A stretch of DNA of 64,000 nt from Sphingobacterium sp. BN32 (GCF_030503615.1 NZ_CP129963.1:1674001-1738000); one strand, 5' to 3'; counted from the stretch's first letter, positions 27,025-36,202 are shown. The notes: generated from the letters alone by a model not told the origin. Program-made: numbers and translations.

Positions 27025-27108
27025 CCCCTATCATAGCCCTTTCGAAGCGGCTTTGATTGGGTTATACATTGGGTTTACATTGGGTTTGAAAGGGCTTTAA
27101 GCAGAACC
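27025..27108. repeat. Interspersed repeat family A, copy 2
   Basis: Nearly identical to the copy at 4659-4739 (CCCCTATCATAGCCC, GAAGCGGCTTTGATTGGG, AAAGGGCTT, TTAAGCAGAA), with one extra TACATTGGGTT-like unit in the tail. Confidence 0.8.
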
Positions 27109-27162
27109 AGTGTTCAGCAATGGCTATTTAATAGTTAGGCCAGATCCTACCAAGCCTTATAG

Positions 27163-27349
27163 AATAGTATTTAGTAGTTAGTACTTAGTAGTTAGACCTA
27201 TGACGCCAGACCCTACTAGTCCCCCCTAATTTAGCACAAAAATGAAGCGCCTAATCGGCGCCGTCTAATATCGTATATCTAATTTCTAATGTCTAAAACT
27301 ACTCCCGCCCAAGGTCTAACTACTGAGTACTAACTACTAACTACTAAAA
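27163..27349. repeat. Family C inverted repeat with a GC-rich centre
   Basis: Left arm of TAGTTAGTA units ending GTTAGACCTATGACGCC (27163-27205). Right arm AAGGTCTAACTACTGAGTAC (from 27311) is its approximate reverse complement. Between them lie GCGCCTAATCGGCGCC and a run of TCTAATATC / TCTAATGTC units. It fills the gap up to the ferredoxin terminator. No coding potential. Confidence 0.75.
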
Positions 27350-27351
27350 AA

Positions 27352-27390
27352 CAAAAAGCCTGTCGTTCGACAGGCTTTTTGTTTTTTTTA
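27352..27390. terminator. Terminator downstream of the ferredoxin gene
   Basis: Perfect stem AAAAAGCCTGTCG / CGACAGGCTTTTT around a 2-base TT turn, with A-run on one side and T-run on the other. Orientation fits the minus-strand ferredoxin gene ending at 27400. Confidence 0.85.
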
Positions 27391-27399
27391 TTTAGATGC

Positions 27400-27750
27400 T
27401 TATTCAGCGTGTAACCAAGCTTTCTTAGCTAGTAATTCGTCGTTAGTTTCGCGAACATCTTCGTCATCCACACAACAATCTACCGGACACACTGCAGCAC
27501 ATTGCGGTTCATCATGGAATCCGACACACTCTGTACATTTATCAGATACGATATAGTAGACCTCGTTAGAGATTGCTTCTTGCGATTCATTTGCGTCTAA
27601 TGTAACGCCGTCGCCGAAATCAATAACACCATCCAAAGCAGTACCATCCGAAAACTTCCACGTTACTCCAGCATCATAAATTGCGTTGTTTGGGCATTCG
27701 GGTTCGCAAGCCCCACAATTTATACATTCGTCAGTAATTTTAATTGCCAT
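27400..27750 (-). CDS. 4Fe-4S dicluster ferredoxin
   Basis: Small electron carrier of 116 residues. First cluster motif C9-x2-C12-x2-C15-x3-C19-P. Second motif C-x2-C-x8-C-x3-C-P (CTEC to CAAVCPVDCC) in the C-terminal half. About 50 residues are inserted between the two, as in the larger Chromatium/Azotobacter-like ferredoxins. It is transcribed away from the acyl-CoA reductase gene. It could donate electrons to the ferredoxin-type sulfite reductase, but nothing in the sequence proves the pairing. Confidence 0.92.
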   Translation of the reverse strand: MAIKITDECINCGACEPECPNNAIYDAGVTWKFSDGTALDGVIDFGDGVTLDANESQEAISNEVYYIVSDKCTECVGFHDEPQCAAVCPVDCCVDDEDVRETNDELLAKKAWLHAE

Positions 27751-27792
27751 TTATGTCCTTACAATAAAATAATAAACTAATTTTGCACTTGT

Positions 27793-27800
27793 CAAAGTTA
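27793..27800 (-). promoter_or_regulatory. -7 box of the ferredoxin gene
   Basis: Minus-strand TAACTTTG fits TAnnTTTG, with a leader of about 37 nt. No -33 TTTG is seen. Confidence 0.4.
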
Positions 27801-27910
27801 ACATTAAATATATACTCGATAAAAATAAAGTATATCAATTTAATAGTAATTGACTTTTATGTGGCAAATATAAGACAAAATTAATAGAGAATAATTCTAA
27901 ATAGTAAGTT

Positions 27911-28924
27911 TTGGTACGAGAACAACGCATTCAAGCATTCAGTCATTTAGGTTCCTTTTTAGCATCAGATGATGCGGAAATTCAAGCAGTTTTAGATCGC
28001 GTTGAGCGCTTAAATCCTTGGTACACCTCGCGGTATGTAGCACAACAATTTAAGGCCTTGGGCGCACAGCTGACGGAAGCAAATTTAAATGCTTGGTTAG
28101 CTGATTTTCCGGATCAGGAAACCGATAAGGTAGTCGGCTTGGTGCTTGCTGGAAACCTCCCGCTTGTAGGCTTTCACGATATTCTATGTGTTCTGATTAC
28201 GGGCTTTAAAGCACAGATTAAGGCTTCTTCAGATGACGCTGGTTTAACCAAGTTTGTTTTGGATAAGTTGGTCGAGACTGAGCCGGCATTCGCTGATCGT
28301 TTTGCTATCGTCGACATTCTTAAAGATTTTGATTTAGTAATTGCAACCGGAAGCAACAATTCCGCTCGTTATTTTGAGCACTATTTTGGTAAAAAACCAC
28401 ACATTATCCGTAAGAACAGAAACTCTATAGCAGTATTATCCGGCGAGGAAACGGAAGAGCAGTTAAAATCCCTTGGCCACGATATCTTTGATTTCTTTGG
28501 CTTGGGCTGCCGGTCGGTTTCCAAAGTTTTTATTCCGGAAAATTATGATGTGGCGAAGTTCTTTGAGGCTGTGGAATCATTCAACTGGATCAAAGATCAT
28601 TTCAAGTACAATAATAATTACGATTTTAATAAATCAATCTACCTGATTAATAAGAATCAACATTTCGATAATGGGTTCTTGTTGTTGAAAGAGGATGAAA
28701 GCATGGCTTCTCCCCTCGCTGTTGTTCACTATGAGCGTTATAGCTCGCTCGCGCAAGTTGAAGAGTACATCAATAGCCATGCATCGGATATTCAGTGCGT
28801 TACATCGGCGATTGATTTGAAGGTAGATTCTCCGGTATTTCCGTTAGGGTCTAGCCAATCTCCGGCGCTAGATGATTATGCCGATGGAGTGAATACGTTG
28901 GAATTCTTGCGTGCGAACCAATAA
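27911..28924 (+). CDS. LuxC-like acyl-CoA reductase
   Basis: NADPH-dependent reductase family that turns acyl-CoA into fatty aldehyde. 337 residues, shorter than bioluminescence LuxC (about 480), but with LVLAGNLPLVGFHDILCVL near 75 and the NSARYFEHYFGKKPHIIRKNR segment near 152, as in Bacteroidota members. The catalytic-type cysteine is in FFGLGCRSVSK near 200. The start is TTG at 27911: an in-frame stop lies just upstream and no ATG occurs before conserved sequence. It is divergent from the ferredoxin gene. Its natural substrate in these bacteria is unknown. Confidence 0.85.
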   Translation: MVREQRIQAFSHLGSFLASDDAEIQAVLDRVERLNPWYTSRYVAQQFKALGAQLTEANLNAWLADFPDQETDKVVGLVLAGNLPLVGFHDILCVLITGFKAQIKASSDDAGLTKFVLDKLVETEPAFADRFAIVDILKDFDLVIATGSNNSARYFEHYFGKKPHIIRKNRNSIAVLSGEETEEQLKSLGHDIFDFFGLGCRSVSKVFIPENYDVAKFFEAVESFNWIKDHFKYNNNYDFNKSIYLINKNQHFDNGFLLLKEDESMASPLAVVHYERYSSLAQVEEYINSHASDIQCVTSAIDLKVDSPVFPLGSSQSPALDDYADGVNTLEFLRANQ

Positions 28925-28970
28925 AAGGTAAATTGTGGCGTTAATATAACTGTGTATTAATAAAAAATTA

Positions 28971-28978
28971 TAATTTTG
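28971..28978 (+). promoter_or_regulatory. -7 box just before the small protein-ftsE pair
   Basis: TAATTTTG fits TAnnTTTG and ends 5 bp before the ATG, which would give a nearly leaderless transcript. No -33 box is visible, so this is tentative. Confidence 0.35.
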
Positions 28979-28983
28979 TTTAC

Positions 28984-29187
28984 ATGTATGTTATCAAAGT
29001 AAAGGGTGTTGCGAAGATTCCGGATTATGTTCAATTGCGTGATGATGCATTTACCCTATTAGCATACTTTCGAGTAGATCGACCTGATAAATCCCTTGAT
29101 AAAATTGGCCTTGGTGATAAATTGGATTATATCATGGATGTAGTTCGCGAATTGCCATTTGGTCAGATAAAAAAAATTGACTTATAG
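28984..29187 (+). CDS. Small conserved-looking protein of unknown function, cotranscribed with ftsE
   Basis: 67 residues, not recognised. It has alternating hydrophobic strands at the start (YVIKVKGVA) and a helical second half (SLDKIGLGDKLDYIMDVVRELPFG). It has no signal peptide, no membrane segment and no cysteine. Codon use resembles the neighbours, and the next gene begins 6 bp after its stop, which supports it as a real gene. A link to FtsE or cell division is only suggested by position. Confidence 0.65.
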   Translation: MYVIKVKGVAKIPDYVQLRDDAFTLLAYFRVDRPDKSLDKIGLGDKLDYIMDVVRELPFGQIKKIDL

Positions 29188-29193
29188 AAAGAT

Positions 29194-29874
29194 ATGAGAG
29201 AAAATACGGTTATAAAACTTAAGAACGTCGATATATACCAACAGAAGCACTTGGTTTTATCTAATGTAAATTTAGATATTGCTCAGGGCGAATTTCTTTA
29301 CTTAATCGGTCAGTCTGGTTCTGGAAAGAGTAGTTTATTGAAGATTATCTACGGTGATCTTTATATCGCTAATGGCGAAGGCATGGTCGCTGGATTTGAT
29401 TTGAAGAAGCTTCATGAAAACGATGTTCCCTTCTTGCGCAGAAAGTTAGGGATTGTATTTCAGGATTTTCACTTATTGAATGACCGTACAATTGAGAAGA
29501 ACTTAGAGTTTGCGCTTCGTGCAACTGGCTGGAAGGAAAAAGGCTTAATTGAGAACCGCATGCTTGATGTATTGGAGAAAGTAGGTCTGCGTTCGAAATT
29601 GAAGAAAATGCCGCATGAGCTTTCGGGTGGTGAGCAGCAGCGCGTTGTTATTGCCCGAGCTTTATTGAATAACCCTGAGATTATTTTGGCCGATGAGCCT
29701 ACGGGTAACTTGGATCCGGCGACTTCCGAGGAGATCGTATTATTATTGCGTGATATTGCTTCTTCAGGTACAGCGGTATTAATGGCTACCCACGATTATC
29801 AAATTATTAAGAATATGCCTGCACGCATTATCCGTACTTCGGATGGTGGTTTGCATGACAATGTCAGCATCTAA
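29194..29874 (+). CDS. ftsE: FtsE-like ABC ATPase
   Basis: Cytoplasmic ATPase of the FtsEX divisome complex, which controls peptidoglycan hydrolases. 226 residues. Walker A GQSGSGKSS near 37, signature LSGGEQQR near 141, Walker B ILADEPTGNLDP near 163, and the FtsE-typical FQDFHLLNDRTIEKNLEFAL. There is no ftsX next to it, so the membrane partner must be encoded elsewhere. A LolD-type ATPase is the main alternative. Confidence 0.85.
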   Translation: MRENTVIKLKNVDIYQQKHLVLSNVNLDIAQGEFLYLIGQSGSGKSSLLKIIYGDLYIANGEGMVAGFDLKKLHENDVPFLRRKLGIVFQDFHLLNDRTIEKNLEFALRATGWKEKGLIENRMLDVLEKVGLRSKLKKMPHELSGGEQQRVVIARALLNNPEIILADEPTGNLDPATSEEIVLLLRDIASSGTAVLMATHDYQIIKNMPARIIRTSDGGLHDNVSI

Positions 29875-29929
29875 AAACTGACATTCATCTGAATAATCCG
29901 ACATTTTGCAAGTGTAAACATATAAAACA

Positions 29930-29953
29930 CTGACAGGCTGTCGGATTTTTTTT
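29930..29953 (+). terminator. Terminator after ftsE
   Basis: Stem CTGACA / TGTCGG (one T-G pair) with a 3-base loop, followed by ATTTTTTTT. It separates ftsE from grpE. Confidence 0.65.
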
Positions 29954-30003
29954 ATTGGCAAAAGAATTGATTGAAACAGATTTAAGAATATAATTTAAAG
30001 GTG

Positions 30004-30540
30004 ATGATGAACGAAAACGAAAATATTCAAGACGAGCATTTAAATTCAGAAGAGACAGATTCGACGACAAACGTTGAGAACCCTGAAGTTGACGAAGTAG
30101 AAAGCCTAAGCAACAAATTGGCAGAGTCTAATGACAGATATACACGTTTAGTTGCGGAGTTTGACAACTATAAAAAACGCACATCCAAAGAGAAACTTGA
30201 TTTAATGCAATCAGCGGGAAAAGAGGTGTTAGTGAAATTATTACCTGTATTAGATGATTTCGATCGTGCGATGTCTTTTATGAAAGATATTCCTAACGAC
30301 GACAGCGTAAAACAGGGCGTTGACCTAGTGAATACGAAGTTCCGCAAAACAATGGAGCAATTAGGACTCAAAGAAATGGATGTGATCGGGCAACCATTTG
30401 ATCCGGAGTACCAGGAAGCTATTACTTCTATCCCTGCACCTAGCGACGATTTAAAGAATAAAGTAATTGATGTGATTGAGAAAGGCTATTTCTTAAATGA
30501 CAGCGTATTACGTTTTGCAAAAGTTGTAGTAGGTCAATAA
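30004..30540 (+). CDS. grpE: Nucleotide exchange factor GrpE
   Basis: Co-chaperone that releases ADP from DnaK. 178 residues. The N-terminal 50 are acidic and disordered-looking. The long helix with [20 protein letters not shown] and the beta domain with FDPEYQEAI and [16 protein letters not shown] are diagnostic. ATG at 30004 or 30007 could be the start; a GTG directly before is less likely. Followed 10 bp later by dnaJ. dnaK is not in the window. Confidence 0.95.
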   Translation: MMNENENIQDEHLNSEETDSTTNVENPEVDEVESLSNKLAESNDRYTRLVAEFDNYKKRTSKEKLDLMQSAGKEVLVKLLPVLDDFDRAMSFMKDIPNDDSVKQGVDLVNTKFRKTMEQLGLKEMDVIGQPFDPEYQEAITSIPAPSDDLKNKVIDVIEKGYFLNDSVLRFAKVVVGQ

Positions 30541-30550
30541 GAAAAATAAA

Positions 30551-31702
30551 ATGTCAAAGAGAGATTATTACGATGTCCTAGGTGTTTCCCGCACTGCCGA
30601 AGTGACGGAGATTAAGAGTGCCTATCGTAAATTAGCTATTAAGTATCACCCAGATAAAAATCCGGGCGATAAGGAAGCGGAAGATAAATTTAAAGAAGCT
30701 GCTGAAGCTTACGAGATATTAAGCAATTCGGAGAAGCGTGCGCGTTATGATCAGTTTGGTCATGCGGGTAATTCTGCTGCTGGCGGTTATGGTGGCGGCG
30801 GTATGAATATGGAAGATATCTTTAGTCAGTTTGGCGATATCTTCGGCGGTGGTAATCCGTTTGAGAGTTTCTTTGGTGGTGGTGGCGGAGGCCGTGGTGG
30901 CCGTCGTGTGCAACGCGGAAGTAACTTACGTATAAAAGTGAAATTGACCTTAGAGGAGATTGCGAAAGGCGTTGAGAAAAAGGTTAAAGTAAATAAGCAA
31001 GTAGTTTGCCATACCTGTAGCGGTACTGGCGCTAAAGATAAGAGTTCTTACCATACCTGTAACACGTGTGGTGGTAGCGGTTCTGTTCGTCGCGTGACGA
31101 ATACCATCTTAGGTCAGATGCAAACAACAAGCACCTGCCCTACTTGTAATGGTGAAGGCGTTGAGATTACTGCGAAATGTACAACCTGTAAGGGTGAAGG
31201 ATTAGAGCGTGGTGAAGAAACAATCTCTATCAACATTCCTGCAGGTGTAAGCGAAGGTATGCAATTGTCGATGAGTGGCAAAGGTAATGCTGCCCCTCGT
31301 GGAGGTATCCCTGGAGATTTAATTATCTTGGTTGAAGAAATTCCGCATGAGACCTTAAAGCGTGATGGCATCAACGTAATTTATGATCTTTATATCAACT
31401 TTGCAGATGCAGCGTTAGGCACAAGCGTAGAAATTCCGACTATCGACGGTAAAGCAAAGATTAAGATCGACCCAGGAACTCAAGGCGGTAAAATCTTACG
31501 CTTAAAAGGAAAAGGATTGCCGGAAGTGAATTCTTACCACAAAGGCGACCAATTGGTCTACGTGAATGTATGGACACCAAAGACTGTTTCGAAAGAAGAG
31601 AAAGAACTTTTGGAGAAATTGAAAGGATCCGCAAACTTTAAACCTCAACCAGGTAAGAGTGAGAAGTCCTTCTTCGAACGTATCAAAGAGTATTTTGAGT
31701 AG
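30551..31702 (+). CDS. dnaJ: Chaperone DnaJ
   Basis: Hsp40 co-chaperone of DnaK. 383 residues with all type I parts: J domain (1-70, HPD motif in [17 protein letters not shown]), a Gly-rich linker (about 75-120), four CxxCxGxG zinc repeats ([32 protein letters not shown] at about 155-220), and C-terminal substrate domains. It forms an operon with grpE. Confidence 0.97.
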   Translation: MSKRDYYDVLGVSRTAEVTEIKSAYRKLAIKYHPDKNPGDKEAEDKFKEAAEAYEILSNSEKRARYDQFGHAGNSAAGGYGGGGMNMEDIFSQFGDIFGGGNPFESFFGGGGGGRGGRRVQRGSNLRIKVKLTLEEIAKGVEKKVKVNKQVVCHTCSGTGAKDKSSYHTCNTCGGSGSVRRVTNTILGQMQTTSTCPTCNGEGVEITAKCTTCKGEGLERGEETISINIPAGVSEGMQLSMSGKGNAAPRGGIPGDLIILVEEIPHETLKRDGINVIYDLYINFADAALGTSVEIPTIDGKAKIKIDPGTQGGKILRLKGKGLPEVNSYHKGDQLVYVNVWTPKTVSKEEKELLEKLKGSANFKPQPGKSEKSFFERIKEYFE

Positions 31703-31740
31703 AGATTTTAGATGTTAGACATTAGATATTAGACATTGAA

Positions 31741-31768
31741 AAGGCGCCGACTAGGCGCCTTTTTTTTG
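31741..31768 (+). terminator. Terminator after dnaJ
   Basis: Stem AAGGCGCC / GGCGCCTT around GACTA, then a T8 run. It is preceded by a TTAGACATTAGATATTAGAC run, the same arrangement as after several other genes here. Confidence 0.85.
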
Positions 31769-31783
31769 ATTTTGGAGGGTATT

Positions 31784-31957
31784 GTCTTTGAACCAGAAAA
31801 GGAAGGATGAAAGGATTGTCAGGATGGTGCTGTCTTTGTACCAGGAAAAGAAAGATGGAAGGATTGGCAGGATGCTCTTGTCTTGAACCAGGAAAGGAAG
31901 GATTTAGGGATTTACAGGATCCTGCTCATCTTTTTCATCCTTCCTTTCTTGGTTCAA
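31784..31957. repeat. Family B repeat, three diverged direct units and a closing inverted arm
   Basis: Three units start near 31784, 31834 and 31881 (TCTTTGAACCAG, TCTTTGTACCAGG, TCTTGAACCAGG), each with a purine run and AAGGATT-like core followed by CAGGAT. The last continues to GGATCCTG and a closing arm CATCCTTCCTTTCTTGGTTC. The whole region lies between the convergent dnaJ and kdsA genes. Confidence 0.8.
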
Positions 31958-31983
31958 AACAATGAACAATCATTATCCGCAAA

Positions 31984-32020
31984 AGGTCTTAATACTAGGT
32001 ACTAACTACTAACTACTAAA
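31984..32020. repeat. Family C repeat, single arm
   Basis: AGGTCTTAATACTAGGTACT followed by AACTACTAACTACTA. No inverted partner here. A TCTAATATCTAGAC run follows up to the kdsA stop. Confidence 0.6.
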
Positions 32021-32038
32021 AAAAATCTAATATCTAGA

Positions 32039-32854
32039 CTAAACAACCGCCTGTCTTACGCGGATCAATTTCTCCATTAATCCTTCTAAAAGGTCTAGGT
32101 GCAGCATATTTGCGCCGTCGGATTTTGCGTTTGCAGGATCTGGGTGAGTTTCGATAAATAGTCCATCGGCACCAACAGCGATTGCTGCTTTGGCAATTGT
32201 CTCGATTAGTTCTGGTTTACCGCCGGTTACTCCGGACGATTGATTCGGTTGTTGCAGAGAGTGTGTACAGTCCATTACCGTTGGGACGTTGAAGTCGCGC
32301 ATGGTTGGAATTCCGCGAAAATCGACGATTAAGTCCTGGTATCCGAAAGTATTACCGCGGTCGGTTAAGAATACTTTGTCGTTTCCAGAATCTTTAACCT
32401 TATCTACAGCGAACTTCATGGATTCTGCTGCTAGGAACTGTCCTTTTTTAATGTTTACGACCTTTCCAGTTTGCGCTGCAGCGACCAATAGCTCCGTTTG
32501 ACGACATAAGAATGCTGGAATCTGTAGCACATCTACGTAGGCAGCAGCCATTGCTGCTTCATGGCTTTCGTGGATATCTGTTACCGTAGGGACACCGAAG
32601 GTCTTCCCTACTTTTTCGAGAATCTTTAAAGCTTTTTCATCGCCAATTCCGGTAAAAGAATCTACTCTTGAGCGATTTGCTTTGCGGTATGAGCCTTTGA
32701 AGATATAGGGGATATTGAATTTATCTGTAATCGTAACGATACGTTCAGCGATACGAAGCGCGATATCCTCGCCTTCGATTGCACATGGGCCTGCCATTAA
32801 GAAGAATGCATCAGAATCTGCATTCTTGATATTTGGCAAATAAGTATTGATCAT
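32039..32854 (-). CDS. kdsA: 3-deoxy-8-phosphooctulonate synthase
   Basis: Condenses phosphoenolpyruvate with arabinose 5-phosphate to form Kdo 8-phosphate for lipopolysaccharide. 271 residues, typical. AGPCAIEGED near 21, the FKGSYRKANRSR motif near 53, VTDIHE near 97 and the DCTHSLQQPN motif near 196 mark the active site. It lies 9 bp after recQ, and kdsD, which makes its substrate, is divergent from recQ. Confidence 0.96.
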   Translation of the reverse strand: MINTYLPNIKNADSDAFFLMAGPCAIEGEDIALRIAERIVTITDKFNIPYIFKGSYRKANRSRVDSFTGIGDEKALKILEKVGKTFGVPTVTDIHESHEAAMAAAYVDVLQIPAFLCRQTELLVAAAQTGKVVNIKKGQFLAAESMKFAVDKVKDSGNDKVFLTDRGNTFGYQDLIVDFRGIPTMRDFNVPTVMDCTHSLQQPNQSSGVTGGKPELIETIAKAAIAVGADGLFIETHPDPANAKSDGANMLHLDLLEGLMEKLIRVRQAVV

Positions 32855-32863
32855 ATTCTATTA

Positions 32864-35053
32864 TTAATTTCCTAGTTCTGATATAAATTTGATGCGCATA
32901 AGCTGAATGTCTTCGAAAGAATAGTCCTCCTCTCCTAGTTCATTCAATGCACTATCGATGCTATCATTCTCCGCAGATTTGAAGTAATCATAAACCTCAT
33001 CCTGACGATCCGGATCGATCATCTCATCGACAAAGTATCCGATGTCCAGCTTCGTACCTGAGTTGACGATAGATTCAACCTCTTTCAGCATATCCTCGTA
33101 GCTGATTCCCTTAGACGATGCAATATCTTCCAAGCTGATCTTTCTGTCGATATTCTGAATGATGGAAACCTTCAATGCAGATTTGTTTGCCGTGCTTTTG
33201 ATCACCAAATCCTGCGGTCTGTCGATATCGTTGTCTTCAACGTATTTCTTAATCAACTCAACGAAAGGTGCACCAAACTTCATTGCTTTCCCAGATCCTA
33301 CGCCCTGAATTTTCTTGAGCTCTTCCGTAGAAATAGGATAATGAGTACACATCTCGTCTAACGACGGGTCTTGAAAGATCACAAATGGTGGAAGTGACTT
33401 CTGCTTGGCAATCTTCTTGCGAAGATCTTTCAGCATTTTCAATAGTTCGGCATCCAAGGTACTGCTGTGTCCCGCTGCACCATCGGAGCTATCTCCGCGC
33501 GCCTTTTCCATCGGGCGGTTGATGATGTATTTAATCGGGTAAGGGTTGCTGATATATTTTTTGCCGGTCTCCGTCAATTGTAGGAGTCCGTAATGGTCTA
33601 TATCTTTCTTGATAAAATCGGAGAATTCCGCTTGGCGGATCAGTGAATTCCAATAATTCACTCCCAATTCTTTACCTGAGCCAAATAAAGGGTGAGTGTC
33701 GTGCTTATAGGATGATATTGGTTGGTTGTTCTGACCAATCATTACATTGATAATATGTTGGTCATCAAACTTATCACCTTGCTCTTTAATGAAGTTCAAT
33801 ACCTGCAATAGGGATTCTTCGGCGTCGAAATAACTTTTTTGCGAACGGCAGTTATCACACATATTGTTACAGCCTGTTTCGTCGAATTTCTCTCCGAAAT
33901 AGTACAATATCTGCTTTCTGCGACACACTGCAGATTCTGAATAGTCGATAACTTCTTTTAAGATCTGAGTGCCAATTTCCTTCTCAGAAACCGGTTTATC
34001 CTTCATGAACTTAGTCAGTTTCTCTACGTCTTTTTCCGAGTAGAATGCTAAACAAAAGCCATCACCGCCATCGCGTCCTGCACGTCCTGTCTCCTGGTAA
34101 TACCCTTCCATAGATTTTGGAATATCATGGTGGATAACATAACGAACGTCTGGTTTGTCGATTCCCATACCGAAAGCTATCGTCGCAACAATGACTTCGA
34201 TATCTTCCATCAGGAACTTGTCCTGCGTTTCAGCACGCGTTTTGGCGTCCAGCCCCGCATGGTATGGTAAAGCTTTGATACCGTTGATATTCAGCACCTC
34301 AGCAATCTCTTCTACCTTCTTACGGCTAAGACAATAGACTATACCGGCCTTACCGGTATTATTTTTTATAAAGCGAACAATCTCCTTAATAACGTCTTGC
34401 TTAGGGCGAACCTCGTAATAAAGATTCGTCCGGTTAAACGAAGACTTAAATAAATGAGCATCATTCATCTGTAAGTTCTTGCGAATATCAGATTGTACCT
34501 TTGGTGTCGCAGTGGCCGTCAGCGCGATAATAGGGATGTTATCTCCTACTTCATTGATGACTTGTCGGATTTTACGATACTCCGGGCGGAAGTCATGTCC
34601 CCACTCCGAAATACAATGCGCTTCATCGACAGCGACGAAGGACACGGTAATACTCCGTAGAAATGCCACATTGTCCTCCTTGGCCAGGGATTCCGGTGCA
34701 ACATATAACAATTTGGTTTTACCCTCTGTTACATCCTGTTTTACACGTAGAATCTCATTCTTAGTCAATGAGGAGTTCAAAAAGTGTGCAATGCTGTCTC
34801 GACCACCGAAGGCTCTCAGTTGGTCTACTTGATTTTTCATAAGCGCAATTAACGGCGAGATCACAATAGCTGTTCCTTCGCTCATTAACGCAGGTAGTTG
34901 ATAGCAGATGGACTTGCCACCGCCCGTCGGCATAATAACAAAGGTATCTTTCTTGTTTAGCACATTTGTGATAATGGCTTCCTGATCTCCTTTGAAATTA
35001 TCAAACCCAAAAAAATCCTGTAAATTGTCAAATAGTGATTTTTCTATTTCCAT
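32864..35053 (-). CDS. recQ: ATP-dependent DNA helicase RecQ
   Basis: 3'-5' DNA helicase for recombination and fork repair. 729 residues, longer than E. coli RecQ (about 610). Walker A MPTGGGKS at 41-48, DEAH box near 139, helicase motif VI QETGRAGRDG near 315, a zinc-binding cysteine cluster (CRRKQILYYFGE and CNNMCDNC, about 370-395), a winged helix and an HRDC domain (about 530-615). The extra 100 acidic residues at the C-terminus look helical and may be an extra binding module. Same strand as kdsA. Confidence 0.95.
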   Translation of the reverse strand: MEIEKSLFDNLQDFFGFDNFKGDQEAIITNVLNKKDTFVIMPTGGGKSICYQLPALMSEGTAIVISPLIALMKNQVDQLRAFGGRDSIAHFLNSSLTKNEILRVKQDVTEGKTKLLYVAPESLAKEDNVAFLRSITVSFVAVDEAHCISEWGHDFRPEYRKIRQVINEVGDNIPIIALTATATPKVQSDIRKNLQMNDAHLFKSSFNRTNLYYEVRPKQDVIKEIVRFIKNNTGKAGIVYCLSRKKVEEIAEVLNINGIKALPYHAGLDAKTRAETQDKFLMEDIEVIVATIAFGMGIDKPDVRYVIHHDIPKSMEGYYQETGRAGRDGGDGFCLAFYSEKDVEKLTKFMKDKPVSEKEIGTQILKEVIDYSESAVCRRKQILYYFGEKFDETGCNNMCDNCRSQKSYFDAEESLLQVLNFIKEQGDKFDDQHIINVMIGQNNQPISSYKHDTHPLFGSGKELGVNYWNSLIRQAEFSDFIKKDIDHYGLLQLTETGKKYISNPYPIKYIINRPMEKARGDSSDGAAGHSSTLDAELLKMLKDLRKKIAKQKSLPPFVIFQDPSLDEMCTHYPISTEELKKIQGVGSGKAMKFGAPFVELIKKYVEDNDIDRPQDLVIKSTANKSALKVSIIQNIDRKISLEDIASSKGISYEDMLKEVESIVNSGTKLDIGYFVDEMIDPDRQDEVYDYFKSAENDSIDSALNELGEEDYSFEDIQLMRIKFISELGN

Positions 35054-35112
35054 TCACCTAGCGATGTTAAATTAGATGACTTTACAACATTAGGAATACG
35101 CCCCAAATAGTG

Positions 35113-35120
35113 TATTTTTG
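35113..35120 (+). promoter_or_regulatory. -7 box of kdsD
   Basis: TATTTTTG fits TAnnTTTG and gives a leader of about 30 nt before the GTG start. The -33 box is weak. It lies in the 104-bp divergent gap with recQ. Confidence 0.45.
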
Positions 35121-35157
35121 TGATGTAAATTGAAGAATAAAAATAAGTAAATTTTAC

Positions 35158-36123
35158 GTGAAAAACAATACAGATATCAAAAAGGTTGCCGTGAACACCT
35201 TTGAGTTAGAGGCGAAAAACATCCTTGCATTATCAGAAAGAATTGATGATGATTTTGTTAAGGTTGTTGAATCAATACTTAGTTTAAATGGCCGAGTTAT
35301 CATTACGGGAATCGGCAAGAGCGCGATTATTGCGCAGAAGATTGTCGCAACGTTAAATTCTACAGGTACACCGTCAATTTTCATGCACGCAGCAGACGCG
35401 ATACATGGCGATTTAGGAATCATTCAGCAAGAGGATTTGATTATTGCCATCTCCAAAAGTGGTAATACACCAGAGATTAAAGTGCTAGTACCCTTCCTAA
35501 AACAAACCAACAATAAGCTTGTGGCAATTGTTGGAAACCGAAACTCCTTCCTTGCCGAACAAGCTGATTATATCTTGGATACGACGATCACGCGCGAGGC
35601 TTGCCCCAATAACCTAGCCCCTACGACAAGTACGACCGTTCAGCTTGCTATGGGAGATGCGATCGCTGTAGCTTTACAAACGGAAAGACAATTCTCCGAT
35701 CGTGATTTCGCGAAATACCATCCAGGTGGCGCCTTAGGAAAGCAGCTTTACTTACGCGTGGGCGACTTGTCAGACAATAATGGTCTTCCAATCGTCGAAC
35801 CTACTATGGACATTCGAAATGTGATTATATCAATTACGAAGTTTCGTTTGGGAGCGACGGTGGTATTAGAGTATGATAAAATCCTCGGAATTATTACGGA
35901 CGGGGATATTCGACGTATGCTTGAAAAACATGAGGATATCTCCCGTTTGAGCGCCAAGGACATCATGAGTCTTAACCCGAAGACTATTGACAGGAATGAA
36001 TTGGCTGTGAATGCTTTACATACCATGCGTCAGTTCAGCATTTCTCAATTGGTCGTAACGGATGAGGGGAAATATGCAGGAATTATTCATATTCAGGATA
36101 TTCTGAAAGAAGGAATCATTTAA
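35158..36123 (+). CDS. kdsD: Arabinose-5-phosphate isomerase
   Basis: Interconverts ribulose 5-phosphate and arabinose 5-phosphate, the first step to Kdo. 321 residues. The SIS domain (about 30-175) carries GIGKSAIIAQK and SKSGNTPEI. Two CBS motifs (about 205-320) are present, with ITDGDIRRML in the first. The GTG start is supported by the promoter box upstream and by lack of an ATG before the SIS domain. Pairs functionally with kdsA on the other side of recQ. Confidence 0.95.
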   Translation: MKNNTDIKKVAVNTFELEAKNILALSERIDDDFVKVVESILSLNGRVIITGIGKSAIIAQKIVATLNSTGTPSIFMHAADAIHGDLGIIQQEDLIIAISKSGNTPEIKVLVPFLKQTNNKLVAIVGNRNSFLAEQADYILDTTITREACPNNLAPTTSTTVQLAMGDAIAVALQTERQFSDRDFAKYHPGGALGKQLYLRVGDLSDNNGLPIVEPTMDIRNVIISITKFRLGATVVLEYDKILGIITDGDIRRMLEKHEDISRLSAKDIMSLNPKTIDRNELAVNALHTMRQFSISQLVVTDEGKYAGIIHIQDILKEGII

Positions 36124-36194
36124 AGTTTTTGTAATATTATTGTTGATTTAGGCAAATCTGTATGCTATAGGCTGGTTTTTTATAAAATTGGTCT

Positions 36195-36202
36195 TAGATT
36201 TG
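36195..36202 (+). promoter_or_regulatory. -7 box of the DUF1573 gene
   Basis: TAGATTTG fits TAnnTTTG, about 40 bp before the ATG. No clear -33 box. Confidence 0.45.
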
